In this document: piece by piece, positions 26,656 to 35,961 of the stretch
Position numbering within the stretch: the stretch's first letter is position 1
How the letters are laid out: each line of letters starts with the position of its first letter
Source: Lutibacter sp. Hel_I_33_5
GTDB taxonomy: Bacteria > Bacteroidota > Bacteroidia > Flavobacteriales > Flavobacteriaceae
Assembly: GCF_007827455.1 (NCBI RefSeq)
Contig: NZ_VISM01000001.1
Location: 2,271,501-2,335,500 of the forward strand
Direction: 5' to 3'
DNA length: 64,000 nucleotides
Notes under the pieces: generated by a model
What the model was told of the DNA's origin: nothing
The model's database searches: none
Seen by the model: the letters and a program-made list of their open reading frames with translations, nothing else
Translations under genes and position numbers: made by a program

Positions 26656-27816
26656 ATGGACTTCCAATTTTTAACCCCTATAAAAGATTCGGTTGTTGCA
26701 CATTTAGTGCTGCATCCTTCTCATGCGCTTGGTAGTAGCATGAGTCTTCATACTTTACAAGACGGTTTTCCAGATTTAGATACTATTTCCATAGCCATTT
26801 TTGGGATAGAAGAAGATAGAAACGCAATCGATAATATGGGTTGTGGAGAAGATTTACATTTAATTCGTAAACAATTATATCAATTATTTCCTGGAAATTG
26901 GAAAACAAGCATAGCTGATTTAGGAAATATAGTTAAAGGAAATATGATTGAGGATACTTATTTTGCTGCTAAAAATGTAATTGAAGCACTTTTAAAGAAA
27001 AATATAATTCCTGTAATTATTGGAGGTGGGCAAGACTTTACCTATTCAAATTACAAGGCGTATGATGCGTTAGAGCAAACCGTAAATTTGGTTTGTGTAG
27101 ATAGTCGTTTTGATTTAGGATCATTAGAGGATGAAGTTAATTCTAAATCCTATTTGAGTAAAATTATTATGCAACAGCCTAATAATTTATTTAACTATAG
27201 CAATATTGGATATCAAACCTATTTTAATTCTCAAGAAGAAATAGCGTTATTAGAAAATTTATATTTTGATAGCTTTCGATTAGGTGAGGCTAAAAACCTA
27301 GAAACAGTTGAGCCAATTTTAAGAGATGCAGACATTGTTAGTATTGATATTGGTGCAGTAAGACAAAGTGAAGCGCCAGCAAATAATAATGCTTCGCCAA
27401 ACGGATTTTATGGTGAAGAGATTTGTGCTATTGCAAGATATGCTGGGATTAGTGATAAAGTAACATCATTTGGTATTTATGAATACAATGCCAAGCATGA
27501 TAACAATTACCAAACAGCACATTTAATAGCGCAAATGATTTGGTACTTTATAGAGGGAGTAAATTATAGAGCAAAAGATTATCCTTTTAGTACCAAAGAA
27601 AACTATCAAAAATTTACGGTGGTTTTAGAAAATGACGACCCAATAAATTTTTATAAGAGCCATAAAACAGGAAGATGGTGGATAGAGATAAATTTACTAA
27701 CGGATAATAAATATAAAAGACATGCGTTAATACCATGTACATATAAAGATTACAAAGATGCAGTTGAGCAAGTTATACCAGAAAGATGGTATAAAGGCAT
27801 GAAAAAAATGATTTAA
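26656..27816 (+). CDS. Arginase/formimidoylglutamase-family protein with degenerate metal site
   Basis: A 386-aa ureohydrolase-fold protein. The three metal-ligand motifs can be placed but are altered: GGGHD is GGGQD (Gln126), DAHxD is DSRFD (149-153) and SxDxD is SIDIG (229-233). Several Mn ligands are therefore gone, and hydrolase activity looks unlikely despite the usual automatic name formimidoylglutamase. I recall the same altered motifs in other flavobacterial homologues, so it appears to be a conserved pseudoenzyme. It lies between topA and gldK, all on one strand; gldK has its own promoter. Cytoplasmic. Confidence 0.8.
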   Translation: MDFQFLTPIKDSVVAHLVLHPSHALGSSMSLHTLQDGFPDLDTISIAIFGIEEDRNAIDNMGCGEDLHLIRKQLYQLFPGNWKTSIADLGNIVKGNMIEDTYFAAKNVIEALLKKNIIPVIIGGGQDFTYSNYKAYDALEQTVNLVCVDSRFDLGSLEDEVNSKSYLSKIIMQQPNNLFNYSNIGYQTYFNSQEEIALLENLYFDSFRLGEAKNLETVEPILRDADIVSIDIGAVRQSEAPANNNASPNGFYGEEICAIARYAGISDKVTSFGIYEYNAKHDNNYQTAHLIAQMIWYFIEGVNYRAKDYPFSTKENYQKFTVVLENDDPINFYKSHKTGRWWIEINLLTDNKYKRHALIPCTYKDYKDAVEQVIPERWYKGMKKMI

Positions 27817-27854
27817 AACAAGGATTAAATTAGCGTTAAAAAGTGGAAAACTGA

Positions 27855-27885
27855 TTGTTTTTTAATAAAAAAAATGATACGTTTA
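27855..27885 (+). promoter_or_regulatory. Probable gldKLMN promoter (TTG-N20-TACGTTTA)
   Basis: TTG at 27855-27857 and TACGTTTA at 27878-27885 are 20 nt apart. The -7 box differs from TAnnTTTG only at the last base. The gldK ATG is 31 nt downstream. Confidence 0.5.
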
Positions 27886-27915
27886 CAGACTTTTTTAGGA
27901 AAGATTAGATAATAA

Positions 27916-29295
27916 ATGAAGATAAGAATAATATTATTAGCACTTATTTTAGCAGGTTTTTACAGTTGTGGATCTAATGATAGAGGTGAACTTGTAGGGA
28001 TAAAAACTAAAGCTAAATGGTTTAAAGAAAAACCATTAGGAATGGTATTAATTCCTGGAGGATCTTTTACAATGGGTAAGCAAGATGAAGATTTAATGGG
28101 AACATTAAGTTCTTCCGCTAGAACTGTAACTGTACGTCCTTTTTATATGGATGAAACAGAGATTACCAACAATGAGTATAAAATGTTTGTCCATTGGGTA
28201 CGAGATTCTATAGTTAGAACAAAGTTAGCGTATCAAGCAGAATTTGCAGAATTAAGTGCTGATGTTGATCCAACAACAGGAGAACCAATTAATAATGGCG
28301 GAATACAAGATTACGCATTTTCAACAGCAAAAGATACTACAAGTGCTTACAATAAATATATGCTTGAGAACTATTACGGATTTGGTTCTGGATTAGATTC
28401 TTTAAAGCCTTTAGATTGGTCAAACGAAATTATTTGGGATAAACAAGACTATCCAGATGTAGATTATGTAGAGGTAATGGATTCTTTATATGTTAAAAAA
28501 GATGAAGCAACTGATGGTATTAGAGTTTTTGATCCTAAACACTTAAATTATAGATACTCTTGGTTTGATGGTAATGCAGCTGTTAAAAAAGGGGGTAATA
28601 GAAAAGATTTCTTAAAAGTAGAAATGGTTAATGTATATCCGGATACAACAGTTTGGGTAAAAGATTTTAACTATTCTTATAATGACCCAATGCATCAAGA
28701 TTATTTTTACCATCAAGCTTATGGAGATTATCCTGTAGTAGGTATTGATTGGCATCAAGCAAAAGCATTTTGTAATTGGAGAACTAAGTATAAAAACGAT
28801 AAAAATAGAGGTAAGAAAGGTTTTGTTGCTATACCTAAATTTAGATTACCTACAGAAGCAGAATGGGAATATGCTGCTCGTGGAGGTTTAAATTATGCAA
28901 AATACCCTTGGGGTGGACCTGGTACAACAAGTGATAGAGGTTGTTTCTTAGCTAACTTTAAACCCGTAAGAGGAGATTATGCTGCAGATGGTGCTTTATA
29001 TACGGTAGAAAGTAAATCATTTAATGCAAATGACTATGGTTTGTATAATATGGCTGGTAATGTCTCTGAATGGACAAATACAGCATATAATATGGCTTCT
29101 TATTTAATGGGATCTACAATGAATCCAAATGTAGAAGATATTAATAATAAAAGAAAAATAATTAGAGGAGGCTCTTGGAAAGATGTTGCATATTTCTTGG
29201 AAGTGAGCTCTAGAGATTACGAATATTCAGATACAGCAAGAAGCTATATTGGCTTTAGAACTGTACAAAATTCATTAGGAAAATTTAATCAATAA
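27916..29295 (+). CDS. gldK: Type IX secretion/gliding lipoprotein GldK
   Basis: A 459-aa outer-membrane lipoprotein with a lipobox GFYSC (Cys18). It has a formylglycine-generating-enzyme-like (sulfatase-modifying) fold: PGGSFTMGK, FYMDETEITNNEYKMFV, PVVGIDWHQAKAFCNWR, LPTEAEWEYAARGG, and at the end RGGSWKD and IGFRTV. With GldN it forms the periplasmic ring of the T9SS. It is the first gene of gldKLMN. Confidence 0.97.
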   Translation: MKIRIILLALILAGFYSCGSNDRGELVGIKTKAKWFKEKPLGMVLIPGGSFTMGKQDEDLMGTLSSSARTVTVRPFYMDETEITNNEYKMFVHWVRDSIVRTKLAYQAEFAELSADVDPTTGEPINNGGIQDYAFSTAKDTTSAYNKYMLENYYGFGSGLDSLKPLDWSNEIIWDKQDYPDVDYVEVMDSLYVKKDEATDGIRVFDPKHLNYRYSWFDGNAAVKKGGNRKDFLKVEMVNVYPDTTVWVKDFNYSYNDPMHQDYFYHQAYGDYPVVGIDWHQAKAFCNWRTKYKNDKNRGKKGFVAIPKFRLPTEAEWEYAARGGLNYAKYPWGGPGTTSDRGCFLANFKPVRGDYAADGALYTVESKSFNANDYGLYNMAGNVSEWTNTAYNMASYLMGSTMNPNVEDINNKRKIIRGGSWKDVAYFLEVSSRDYEYSDTARSYIGFRTVQNSLGKFNQ

Positions 29296-29324
29296 TAATC
29301 AAACCCCCAAAAAATTAAAAAATT

Positions 29325-29951
29325 ATGGCACAATCACAAGGAAAAAAGAAAATGATGAATATGGTCTACGGACTAGGAGCAGCAATTGTAATTATTGGAG
29401 CTTTATTTAAAATTCAGCATATCTCTATAGGTCCTTTAACAGGAGGATTAATGTTAACAATAGGTTTATTAGTAGAAGCAGCTGTATTTGCTTTTTCAGC
29501 ATTCGATACTCCAGAAGAAGATTTAGACTGGACAAAAGTATACCCAGAATTAGGAGATAGTAATGAAGAAGCTAGCGGTCCTTCTGGAATGTTATCAAAA
29601 AAATTAGATAACTTATTAAAAGAAGCAAATGTAGATAATGAGTTAATGTCTAATTTAGGTAAGAGTATTAATAATTTTACTACCGCAGCAGAAGGATTAA
29701 ACGTAGCGTCAGAAACTATCTCTGTAACTAATAAGTATAATGATCAAGTTTCTTTAGCAGCTGTACAAATGGAATCTTTAAATGGATTGTATAAAGTACA
29801 AATGGAAAACGCAAATAAACAATCTGAATTAAATAGTTCTATGGTAGAGAATTCAGAAAAATTAAAAGAACAAATGGAATCGTTAGCTTCTAGCTTATCT
29901 TCTTTAAATGGAGTCTACGGTGGTATGCTTTCAGCAATGTCAAAAAATTAA
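29325..29951 (+). CDS. gldL: T9SS/gliding motor protein GldL
   Basis: A 208-aa inner-membrane protein with two TM helices (about 14-30 and 36-56), the second starting with conserved GPLTGGLMLTIG and containing EAAVFAFSAF. A long cytoplasmic helical region follows (about 85-205). GldL and GldM form the proton-driven motor; the Glu in the second helix (LLVEAAVF) is the expected proton-path residue. A CCCCC run lies about 20 nt before the ATG. Confidence 0.97.
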   Translation: MAQSQGKKKMMNMVYGLGAAIVIIGALFKIQHISIGPLTGGLMLTIGLLVEAAVFAFSAFDTPEEDLDWTKVYPELGDSNEEASGPSGMLSKKLDNLLKEANVDNELMSNLGKSINNFTTAAEGLNVASETISVTNKYNDQVSLAAVQMESLNGLYKVQMENANKQSELNSSMVENSEKLKEQMESLASSLSSLNGVYGGMLSAMSKN

Positions 29952-29989
29952 TTAGTTCAATAATAAATAATCTAAAAACTAATTAAATT

Positions 29990-31522
29990 ATGGCATCAGG
30001 TAAAGAATCTGCTAGGCAGAAAATGATAAATCTAATGTATCTTGTTTTTATTGCAATGCTTGCAATGAATATGAGTAAGGAAGTACTTTCTGCATTTGGA
30101 TTTATGAACGAAAGGTTGACAGAGAATAATGCGTCAACAACAGAGAAAAATAATTCAGCATACGATAATTTAGCAACAAAAGCTTCTGAACAAGCAGCTA
30201 AGTTTGGTCCTTTAAAAGAACAAGCGGACAAAATTAAAACGTATTCTGCTGACTTTTATTCGTATTTAGAAGACTTAAAAGCAAAAATGACTGCTAAAGT
30301 TGAAGATAAGACTGCATATGAATCTATGGATAAAACCGATTTTTTAGATGAATACTTCTTTAAAGGAGATGGTTTTACTCCAGAAGGATCAGAGTTTTTA
30401 AATAAAATAAATAGTTATAGAACAAATGTTTCTTCAGTATTAGGAGCAGATAATAAGTTTACACCAATCGTTGCAAAACGTTTTAATACAGATGATATTA
30501 ATAGAGGAGGAAAGAAAACTCAGAAATGGTTAAAAGCTAGATATGAAGGATTTCCTTTAGTGGCTTCTTTAACTAATTTAACCCAAATGCAAGCAGATAT
30601 CAAAAACACAGAGAGTGATATTGTTTCAGACTTGTTAGGAGGTAAATTAGAAGAAGCATTATCATTAAGTAACTATCAAGGTATTGTACAGTTAGATAAA
30701 ACAGCTTATTTTTCTGGAGACAGAGTACAAGGTAAAGTTGTTTTAGGACGTTACGATGCAACTATGGTTCCAGATAAAGTAACGTTAAACGGAAGAAACT
30801 ATACAAATATAAAAGCAGGTCAAGTAATTATTGATATGCCTGCAGGTAATGTTGGAAATAAAAAGATTAAAGGATCTATTACTTTTACCCAAAATGGTGA
30901 GCCAGTAGATGTGCCTTTTTCTAGTGATTTTTCTGTAATCTCACAGCCAGATGAAGCTGTAATTTCTGCAGATAAGATGAATGTGGTGTATAGAGGATTG
31001 GATAATCCAATTTCTGTATCACTTCCTGGTGTTGGAGATAAAGATCTAACAGTGTCAGCTTCTGGATTAAGAAAAGTTGGAGCTGGTAAATATATGATTA
31101 GACCAGGTGCGTCGAATCAAGTAAATATTAATGTTACTGGTAAATTAAATAGTGGAAAAACAGTTACTTCTAAAAAAGTATTTAGAGTAAAAGATATTCC
31201 GCCAGCAATGGGAATGGCGCGTGGAGAGTTTGGTATTGTAAAAATGCCGAAAGCGAGTTTAGGAAGAACTTCTATTGGTGCTGGATTACCAGACTTTGTA
31301 TTCGATTTAAAATTACAAGTACAAGGGTTTACAGTAAAAGTACCTGGGCAATTAGCAATAAAAGTAGTAGGAAGTAAGTTAAATGCTAGAGCAAAAAGAA
31401 CATTAGATAAAGCAAGAAGAGGAGATGTAATTACAATTTTTGATATTAAAGCAACAATTGTAGGAAACTCATCTTATCAATTAAAAAAGGTTTTACCTGT
31501 TAGTATAGAACTTACTAATTAA
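29990..31522 (+). CDS. gldM: T9SS/gliding motor protein GldM
   Basis: A 510-aa protein. One TM helix near the N-terminus (about 12-30, LMYLVFIAMLAMNMSKEVL) pairs with GldL. A large periplasmic part follows, with a helical D1 domain (about 35-220) and three beta domains reaching the GldKN ring. The conserved GKESARQKMINLMYLVF opening and the C-terminal domain with GFTVKVPGQ are typical. It couples the inner-membrane proton flow to outer-membrane secretion. Confidence 0.97.
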   Translation: MASGKESARQKMINLMYLVFIAMLAMNMSKEVLSAFGFMNERLTENNASTTEKNNSAYDNLATKASEQAAKFGPLKEQADKIKTYSADFYSYLEDLKAKMTAKVEDKTAYESMDKTDFLDEYFFKGDGFTPEGSEFLNKINSYRTNVSSVLGADNKFTPIVAKRFNTDDINRGGKKTQKWLKARYEGFPLVASLTNLTQMQADIKNTESDIVSDLLGGKLEEALSLSNYQGIVQLDKTAYFSGDRVQGKVVLGRYDATMVPDKVTLNGRNYTNIKAGQVIIDMPAGNVGNKKIKGSITFTQNGEPVDVPFSSDFSVISQPDEAVISADKMNVVYRGLDNPISVSLPGVGDKDLTVSASGLRKVGAGKYMIRPGASNQVNINVTGKLNSGKTVTSKKVFRVKDIPPAMGMARGEFGIVKMPKASLGRTSIGAGLPDFVFDLKLQVQGFTVKVPGQLAIKVVGSKLNARAKRTLDKARRGDVITIFDIKATIVGNSSYQLKKVLPVSIELTN

Positions 31523-31543
31523 CAGATTAAAAAAGAGTGAATT

Positions 31544-32398
31544 ATGTATAGGAATCGTTTAATTATCGTTTTAACCGCATTATTAGCAACAAGCTATGTA
31601 CATGCTCAAGTCAATTTTTTAAACGCAACATCAGTAGATCAAATAGGTAAAAAAACACAAGAGCAAGAAGCTGCAGATAATGATGGTCCACTAGCATATG
31701 GTTATGTAGATGATCGAGATATTTTATGGTCTAAAGTAGTTTGGGAATTTATAGATTTAAATCAAAAAATAAATTTACCTTACTATTTCCCTATAGATAC
31801 TGCAAATATTTCTAACAACAGACGCTCTTTGTTTGATACGCTTTTAAAAGGAGTTAAAACAGGTAAGATTAAAGATGTATATGGCGATTCTTTCTTTAGT
31901 ACAAAGGTTACTCAAGCAGAATTGGATGAAAAATTATTAGATATTAGAGGAGAGTATAAGGACACATTCCAAATTCAAACCAAAGATATTGAAGGCTATA
32001 TGATAAAAGGAATGTGGTATTTTGATAAGCGTCAAGGTGAATTAAAATATAGATTAATAGCTTTAGCACCTATGGGTAAAGATGTTTTAACAATTGGAAG
32101 AGATGAAATAGAAGAAAAAGACGAATTATATGATTTGTTTTGGATTTTCTATCCATCAGCAAGACAAATTTTACACGAAGCAAGAGTTTTTAACCCTAAA
32201 AATTCATCACATCCAATATCATTTGATCACTTGCTAAATGCAAGGCGATTTAGCTCCGTCATCATACAAGAAGAGAATATTTTTGGTAATAGAAAAATAT
32301 CTGATTACGTCCGCGGGAATTCTTTATTTCAGCTGTTAGAAGCCGATAAAATAAAAGAAGGTATTCGTAATCGAGAAATGGATATGTGGAATTACTAA
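31544..32398 (+). CDS. gldN: T9SS/gliding protein GldN
   Basis: A 284-aa periplasmic protein with a signal peptide (1-21, ending VHAQ). The body has GldN/PorN landmarks: VDDRDILWSKVVWEFIDLNQKINLPYYFP (start of the domain), IKGMWYFDKRQGELKYRLIALAPMGKD and DLFWIFYPSARQILHEARVFN. It joins GldK in the ring. It is the last gene of gldKLMN, followed by a terminator. Confidence 0.97.
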   Translation: MYRNRLIIVLTALLATSYVHAQVNFLNATSVDQIGKKTQEQEAADNDGPLAYGYVDDRDILWSKVVWEFIDLNQKINLPYYFPIDTANISNNRRSLFDTLLKGVKTGKIKDVYGDSFFSTKVTQAELDEKLLDIRGEYKDTFQIQTKDIEGYMIKGMWYFDKRQGELKYRLIALAPMGKDVLTIGRDEIEEKDELYDLFWIFYPSARQILHEARVFNPKNSSHPISFDHLLNARRFSSVIIQEENIFGNRKISDYVRGNSLFQLLEADKIKEGIRNREMDMWNY

Positions 32399-32420
32399 TA
32401 TAACGGTTCATTTATATATT

Positions 32421-32449
32421 AAAGCGTTTGCAATTTGCAAACGCTTTTT
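32421..32449 (+). terminator. Terminator after gldN
   Basis: A strong hairpin AAAGCGTTTGCA, loop ATT, TGCAAACGCTTTTT, 23 nt after the gldN stop. Confidence 0.9.
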
Positions 32450-32474
32450 ATTTGGAATAGATTATTTTTGACGA

Positions 32475-33521
32475 GTGAAAAAAAAGGTAGATTATATAAT
32501 TGTTGGTTTAGGATTGGCAGGATTAGCTTTTGCTGAAGAATTATCGGAAGCAAATAAGTCTTTTATTGTCTTTGAAGACGATTCTCAAACATCATCTTTA
32601 GTGGCAGGAGGTGTTTATAATCCAGTTATTTTAAAACGATTTACTCCAGTTTGGAATGCTAAAGAACAATTAGAAATCGCATTACCCTTTTATGAAAGGT
32701 TAGAAAGAAAATTCAATGCAAAGTTCGATGAGAAGTTTCAAATAAAAAAAGTTTTTAAATCTATTGAAGACCAAAATAATTGGTTTGAAGCATCAGATAA
32801 GCCATTGTTATCAAACTATCTTAATCCTATAATTGATCATCAGAAAATAGACGGAATTATCGCTGATTTTGGCTTTGGAAATGTAAAAGAAGCTGGAAGA
32901 ATTGATACTAAAAAGCTAGTAGAAAGATATAGAGAATATTTGCAAAAGGAACATAAAATTATTTTTGAAAAGTTTGATTATGATTTAATTGAGATTGAAG
33001 AAAATCAAGTTAATTATAAAGATACCTGTGCAAATAGAATTGTTTTTTGTGAAGGTTTTGGTATCAAACAAAATCCTTTTTTTAATTATTTACCATTAAA
33101 TGAAGCAAAAGGAGAATTACTAACAATTCATGCTCCAGATTTACAGATTGATTTTTTATTAAAATCGACCTTGTTTGTAATGCCTTTAGGTGATCATCTA
33201 TATAAAGTAGGTGCCACTTTTAATTGGACAGATAAAACATCAAACCCATCTAAAGAAGGAAAAGAAGAGTTGGTGGAAAAACTAAAGAAGGTAATTACTG
33301 TTCCATATACAATTGTTTCACAATCAGCAGGAATTAGACCTACTGTAGCTGGTAGAAGACCTTTGATTGGAATTCATCCTGTTCATGGAAATTTAGTAGT
33401 ATTAAACGGATTAGGAACTCGAGGAGTAATGATTGCTCCAACAATGGCAAAACAACTTTTTAATCACTTAGAAAAAGGAGGTACACTAGAAACAGAGGTA
33501 GATATTAAGCGGTTTGGCTAA
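32475..33521 (+). CDS. FAD-dependent oxidoreductase (DAO family)
   Basis: A 348-aa protein that begins with a dinucleotide-binding fold (VDYIIVGLGLAGLAFAEELSE, then Glu at the end of strand 2) and has the DAO-type end GIRPTVAGRRPLIGIHP and NGLGTRGVMIAP. The start is GTG (32475). The substrate cannot be told; such flavobacterial proteins resemble glycine oxidase/ThiO and MnmC-type oxidases. The 3' end overlaps the convergent DUF983 gene by 17 nt. Confidence 0.85.
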   Translation: MKKKVDYIIVGLGLAGLAFAEELSEANKSFIVFEDDSQTSSLVAGGVYNPVILKRFTPVWNAKEQLEIALPFYERLERKFNAKFDEKFQIKKVFKSIEDQNNWFEASDKPLLSNYLNPIIDHQKIDGIIADFGFGNVKEAGRIDTKKLVERYREYLQKEHKIIFEKFDYDLIEIEENQVNYKDTCANRIVFCEGFGIKQNPFFNYLPLNEAKGELLTIHAPDLQIDFLLKSTLFVMPLGDHLYKVGATFNWTDKTSNPSKEGKEELVEKLKKVITVPYTIVSQSAGIRPTVAGRRPLIGIHPVHGNLVVLNGLGTRGVMIAPTMAKQLFNHLEKGGTLETEVDIKRFG

Positions 33522-33906
33522 TTTTTTGTTTTTTATAATTTTTGTCAAAATTAACAAACATATTTATCCAAATTAATCTAGATAACCTTAATGTTATTGG
33601 TGTCAATAAAAATGATATGGTGAGAACGGTAATAAAACTATTTAATATAGATAGCTGTAGAATTACTTTAGAAATGATAAAAACCAATACAAAAAGAGCT
33701 ACCGTAATTCCATAATTTACATACATTGCTCCATAATAAAAAGAAGGCTCTAGCATGTATTTTTGTCCACAGCAAGAACAATTATCATGTAACTTTATAA
33801 CTTTTTTAGGATTGTAAGTATAACTATATTTAAAGAAAGAAGCGTTTTGGCAACGCGGACATTTGTTTTTTATAAGGCTGTATAATCTTGTTCCTTTTCT
33901 TATCAT
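33505..33906 (-). CDS. DUF983 membrane protein
   Basis: A 133-aa protein from the ATG at 33906. The N-terminal zinc-ribbon is KCPRCQN and CSCCGQKY. PSFYYGAMYVNYGI leads into two membrane helices (about 55-75 and 80-102). The shape matches the DUF983 family, function unknown. A -7 element TAAATTTG lies only about 10 nt upstream, so the upstream TTG would not fit in the transcript. Divergent from the ABC-F gene. Confidence 0.88.
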   Translation of the reverse strand: MIRKGTRLYSLIKNKCPRCQNASFFKYSYTYNPKKVIKLHDNCSCCGQKYMLEPSFYYGAMYVNYGITVALFVLVFIISKVILQLSILNSFITVLTISFLLTPITLRLSRLIWINMFVNFDKNYKKQKISQTA

Positions 33907-33915
33907 AGCTAGCTG

Positions 33916-33923
33916 CAAATTTA
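33916..33923 (-). promoter_or_regulatory. Probable DUF983 promoter, -7 element TAAATTTG
   Basis: An exact TAnnTTTG on the minus strand, 9 nt before the ATG at 33906, implying an almost leaderless mRNA. The ABC-F promoter must share this 47-bp gap or lie in the DUF983 5' end. Confidence 0.45.
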
Positions 33924-33953
33924 GTAATTTCGCACCTAAATTTAATAAATTTT

Positions 33954-35870
33954 ATGTTAAACGTACATAATTTGTCAGTATCTTTTATGGGAACTGATCT
34001 TTTTAATGGTATTACTTTTAAATTAAATAAAGGTGATAGAATAGGATTGATAGGTAAAAATGGTGCTGGAAAATCTACCTTATTAAAGGTTATTTCTAAA
34101 GATATAGAAAGTAGCGGCGGTACTATGGCGTTTGACAAAGATATTAGAATTGGTTTTTTACGTCAGGATATAGATTTTGTACAAGGAAGAACAATTTCAG
34201 AAGAAGCATATCAGGCATTTGAGGAAATTAAAGAGATTGAATTAAAACTAGACGAAATTAATACTCAATTAGCTACAAGAACAGATTATGAGAGTGAGGG
34301 ATACAGTCAGTTAATTGTTGATTTAACAGATTTAACAGAACGATATGAATTACTTGGTGGGTATAATTATCAAGGTGATACAGAAAAAATACTGCAAGGT
34401 TTAGGTTTTCAACGTGAAGATTTTGATAAACTTACCGATACTTTTTCTGGTGGTTGGCGTATGCGGATTGAATTGGCGAAATTACTATTGCAAAATAATG
34501 ATATTTTGTTATTGGATGAACCAACAAATCACTTGGATATAGAGTCTATTATTTGGTTAGAAAATTTCTTAAAAAGTTATTCAGGTGCTATCGTTTTGGT
34601 ATCACACGATAAAATGTTTTTAGATAATGTTACCAATAGAACTATTGAAATTTCTTTAGGTCAGATTTATGATTATAAAAAACCATACTCTCAATTCTTA
34701 GTTTTAAGAGGAGAAATTAAAGAAAAACAATTACAAGCACAAAAGAATCAAGAAAAAGAAATTAAGCAAAAACAACACTTAATTAATAAGTTTAAAGCAA
34801 AGGCTAGTAAAGCTTCCATGGCTCAATCTTTAATGAAACAACTTGATAAAGTTGAATTAATTGAAGTGGATCAAGATGATAATGCAACTATGAATGTACG
34901 TTTTGCAATTTCTAAAGAGCCAGGAAAAATTATTGTTGAAGCAGAAAATTTAGCTAAAAGTTATGGAGATAAACATGTATTAGAAAATGTTGATTTATTG
35001 ATTGAACGAAATAGTAAAATTGCTTTTGTAGGTCAGAATGGACAAGGAAAATCAACCTTAGCAAAAATGATGGTTGGTGAGATTCCTTTTGAAGGAAAAT
35101 TAAAGTTAGGGCATAATGTTGAAGTAGGCTATTTTGCACAAAATCAGTCAGAACATTTACCGCCAAATAAAACGGTTTTGGAGATTATGGAAGATGCTGC
35201 GACAGATTCTAACAGAATGCGAGTTAGGGATATGTTAGGGTCGTTTTTGTTTGGAGGTGATGCCGTAGATAAAAAAGCAAAAGTACTTTCTGGTGGTGAA
35301 AGAAATAGATTGGCGTTGTGTAAGTTATTATTGCAGCCATTTAACGTTCTTATTATGGATGAGCCAACAAATCACTTAGATATTGCGTCTAAAAACGTTT
35401 TAAAAGAAGCGTTAAAACAGTTTAACGGAACATTAATTTTAGTATCACACGATAGAGATTTTTTACAAGGATTAACATCAACTGTTTATGGATTTAAAGA
35501 TAAAGTCATTAAAGAATATTTAGGTGATATCGATTATTTCTTAGAGCAACATAAAATTGAAAACCTTCGAGAAGCAGAAAAAAGAACGGTTGTTAAGGTT
35601 GAAAAAACTTCGGACAAAAAAGAAGCTTATCAATTGTCTAAAGAGCAAGAAAAACAGTTGAAAAAGCTTAAAAATAAATTATCTAATATAGAAACTGAAA
35701 TAGCTGATTTAGAAGCAGAAATTGCCAAGATAGATTTAGAATTAGCCAATAATTATGATGAAGTTTCTTCGCAACCAGATTTCTTTTCTACTTATAAAGC
35801 AAAGAAAACTAAACTAGATACTCTTATGGAAAACTGGGAAAAAGTTGAAGGTGAAGTTTCAAGTTTTTAA
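33954..35870 (+). CDS. ABC-F family ATPase (ribosome-associated, Uup-like)
   Basis: A 638-aa protein with two ABC domains and no membrane segments. Walker A is GKNGAGKS (about 38) and GQNGQGKS (about 362). Signatures are SGGWRMRIELAKLLL and LSGGERNRLALCKLLL. Walker B is LLLDEPTNHLD and LIMDEPTNHLD. A Lys/Gln-rich linker lies between, and a C-terminal coiled coil (about 550-635) resembles Uup. ABC-F proteins act on ribosomes in the cytoplasm; resistance versus housekeeping cannot be decided, but the Uup-like coiled coil favours housekeeping. Confidence 0.93.
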   Translation: MLNVHNLSVSFMGTDLFNGITFKLNKGDRIGLIGKNGAGKSTLLKVISKDIESSGGTMAFDKDIRIGFLRQDIDFVQGRTISEEAYQAFEEIKEIELKLDEINTQLATRTDYESEGYSQLIVDLTDLTERYELLGGYNYQGDTEKILQGLGFQREDFDKLTDTFSGGWRMRIELAKLLLQNNDILLLDEPTNHLDIESIIWLENFLKSYSGAIVLVSHDKMFLDNVTNRTIEISLGQIYDYKKPYSQFLVLRGEIKEKQLQAQKNQEKEIKQKQHLINKFKAKASKASMAQSLMKQLDKVELIEVDQDDNATMNVRFAISKEPGKIIVEAENLAKSYGDKHVLENVDLLIERNSKIAFVGQNGQGKSTLAKMMVGEIPFEGKLKLGHNVEVGYFAQNQSEHLPPNKTVLEIMEDAATDSNRMRVRDMLGSFLFGGDAVDKKAKVLSGGERNRLALCKLLLQPFNVLIMDEPTNHLDIASKNVLKEALKQFNGTLILVSHDRDFLQGLTSTVYGFKDKVIKEYLGDIDYFLEQHKIENLREAEKRTVVKVEKTSDKKEAYQLSKEQEKQLKKLKNKLSNIETEIADLEAEIAKIDLELANNYDEVSSQPDFFSTYKAKKTKLDTLMENWEKVEGEVSSF

Positions 35871-35934
35871 GTAGGGTGTCACTTTTTGGCTATTATAAAA
35901 ATAGATTTAGCAAACAATCTAAATTAACTTTCAG

Positions 35935-35942
35935 TACTTTTG
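35935..35942 (+). promoter_or_regulatory. Probable promoter, -7 element TACTTTTG
   Basis: An exact TAnnTTTG match 19 nt before the TTG start of the PLP enzyme gene; the expected leader is about 10-15 nt, which supports that start. Confidence 0.5.
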
Positions 35943-35961
35943 TGATATAAAATATTTTTAA

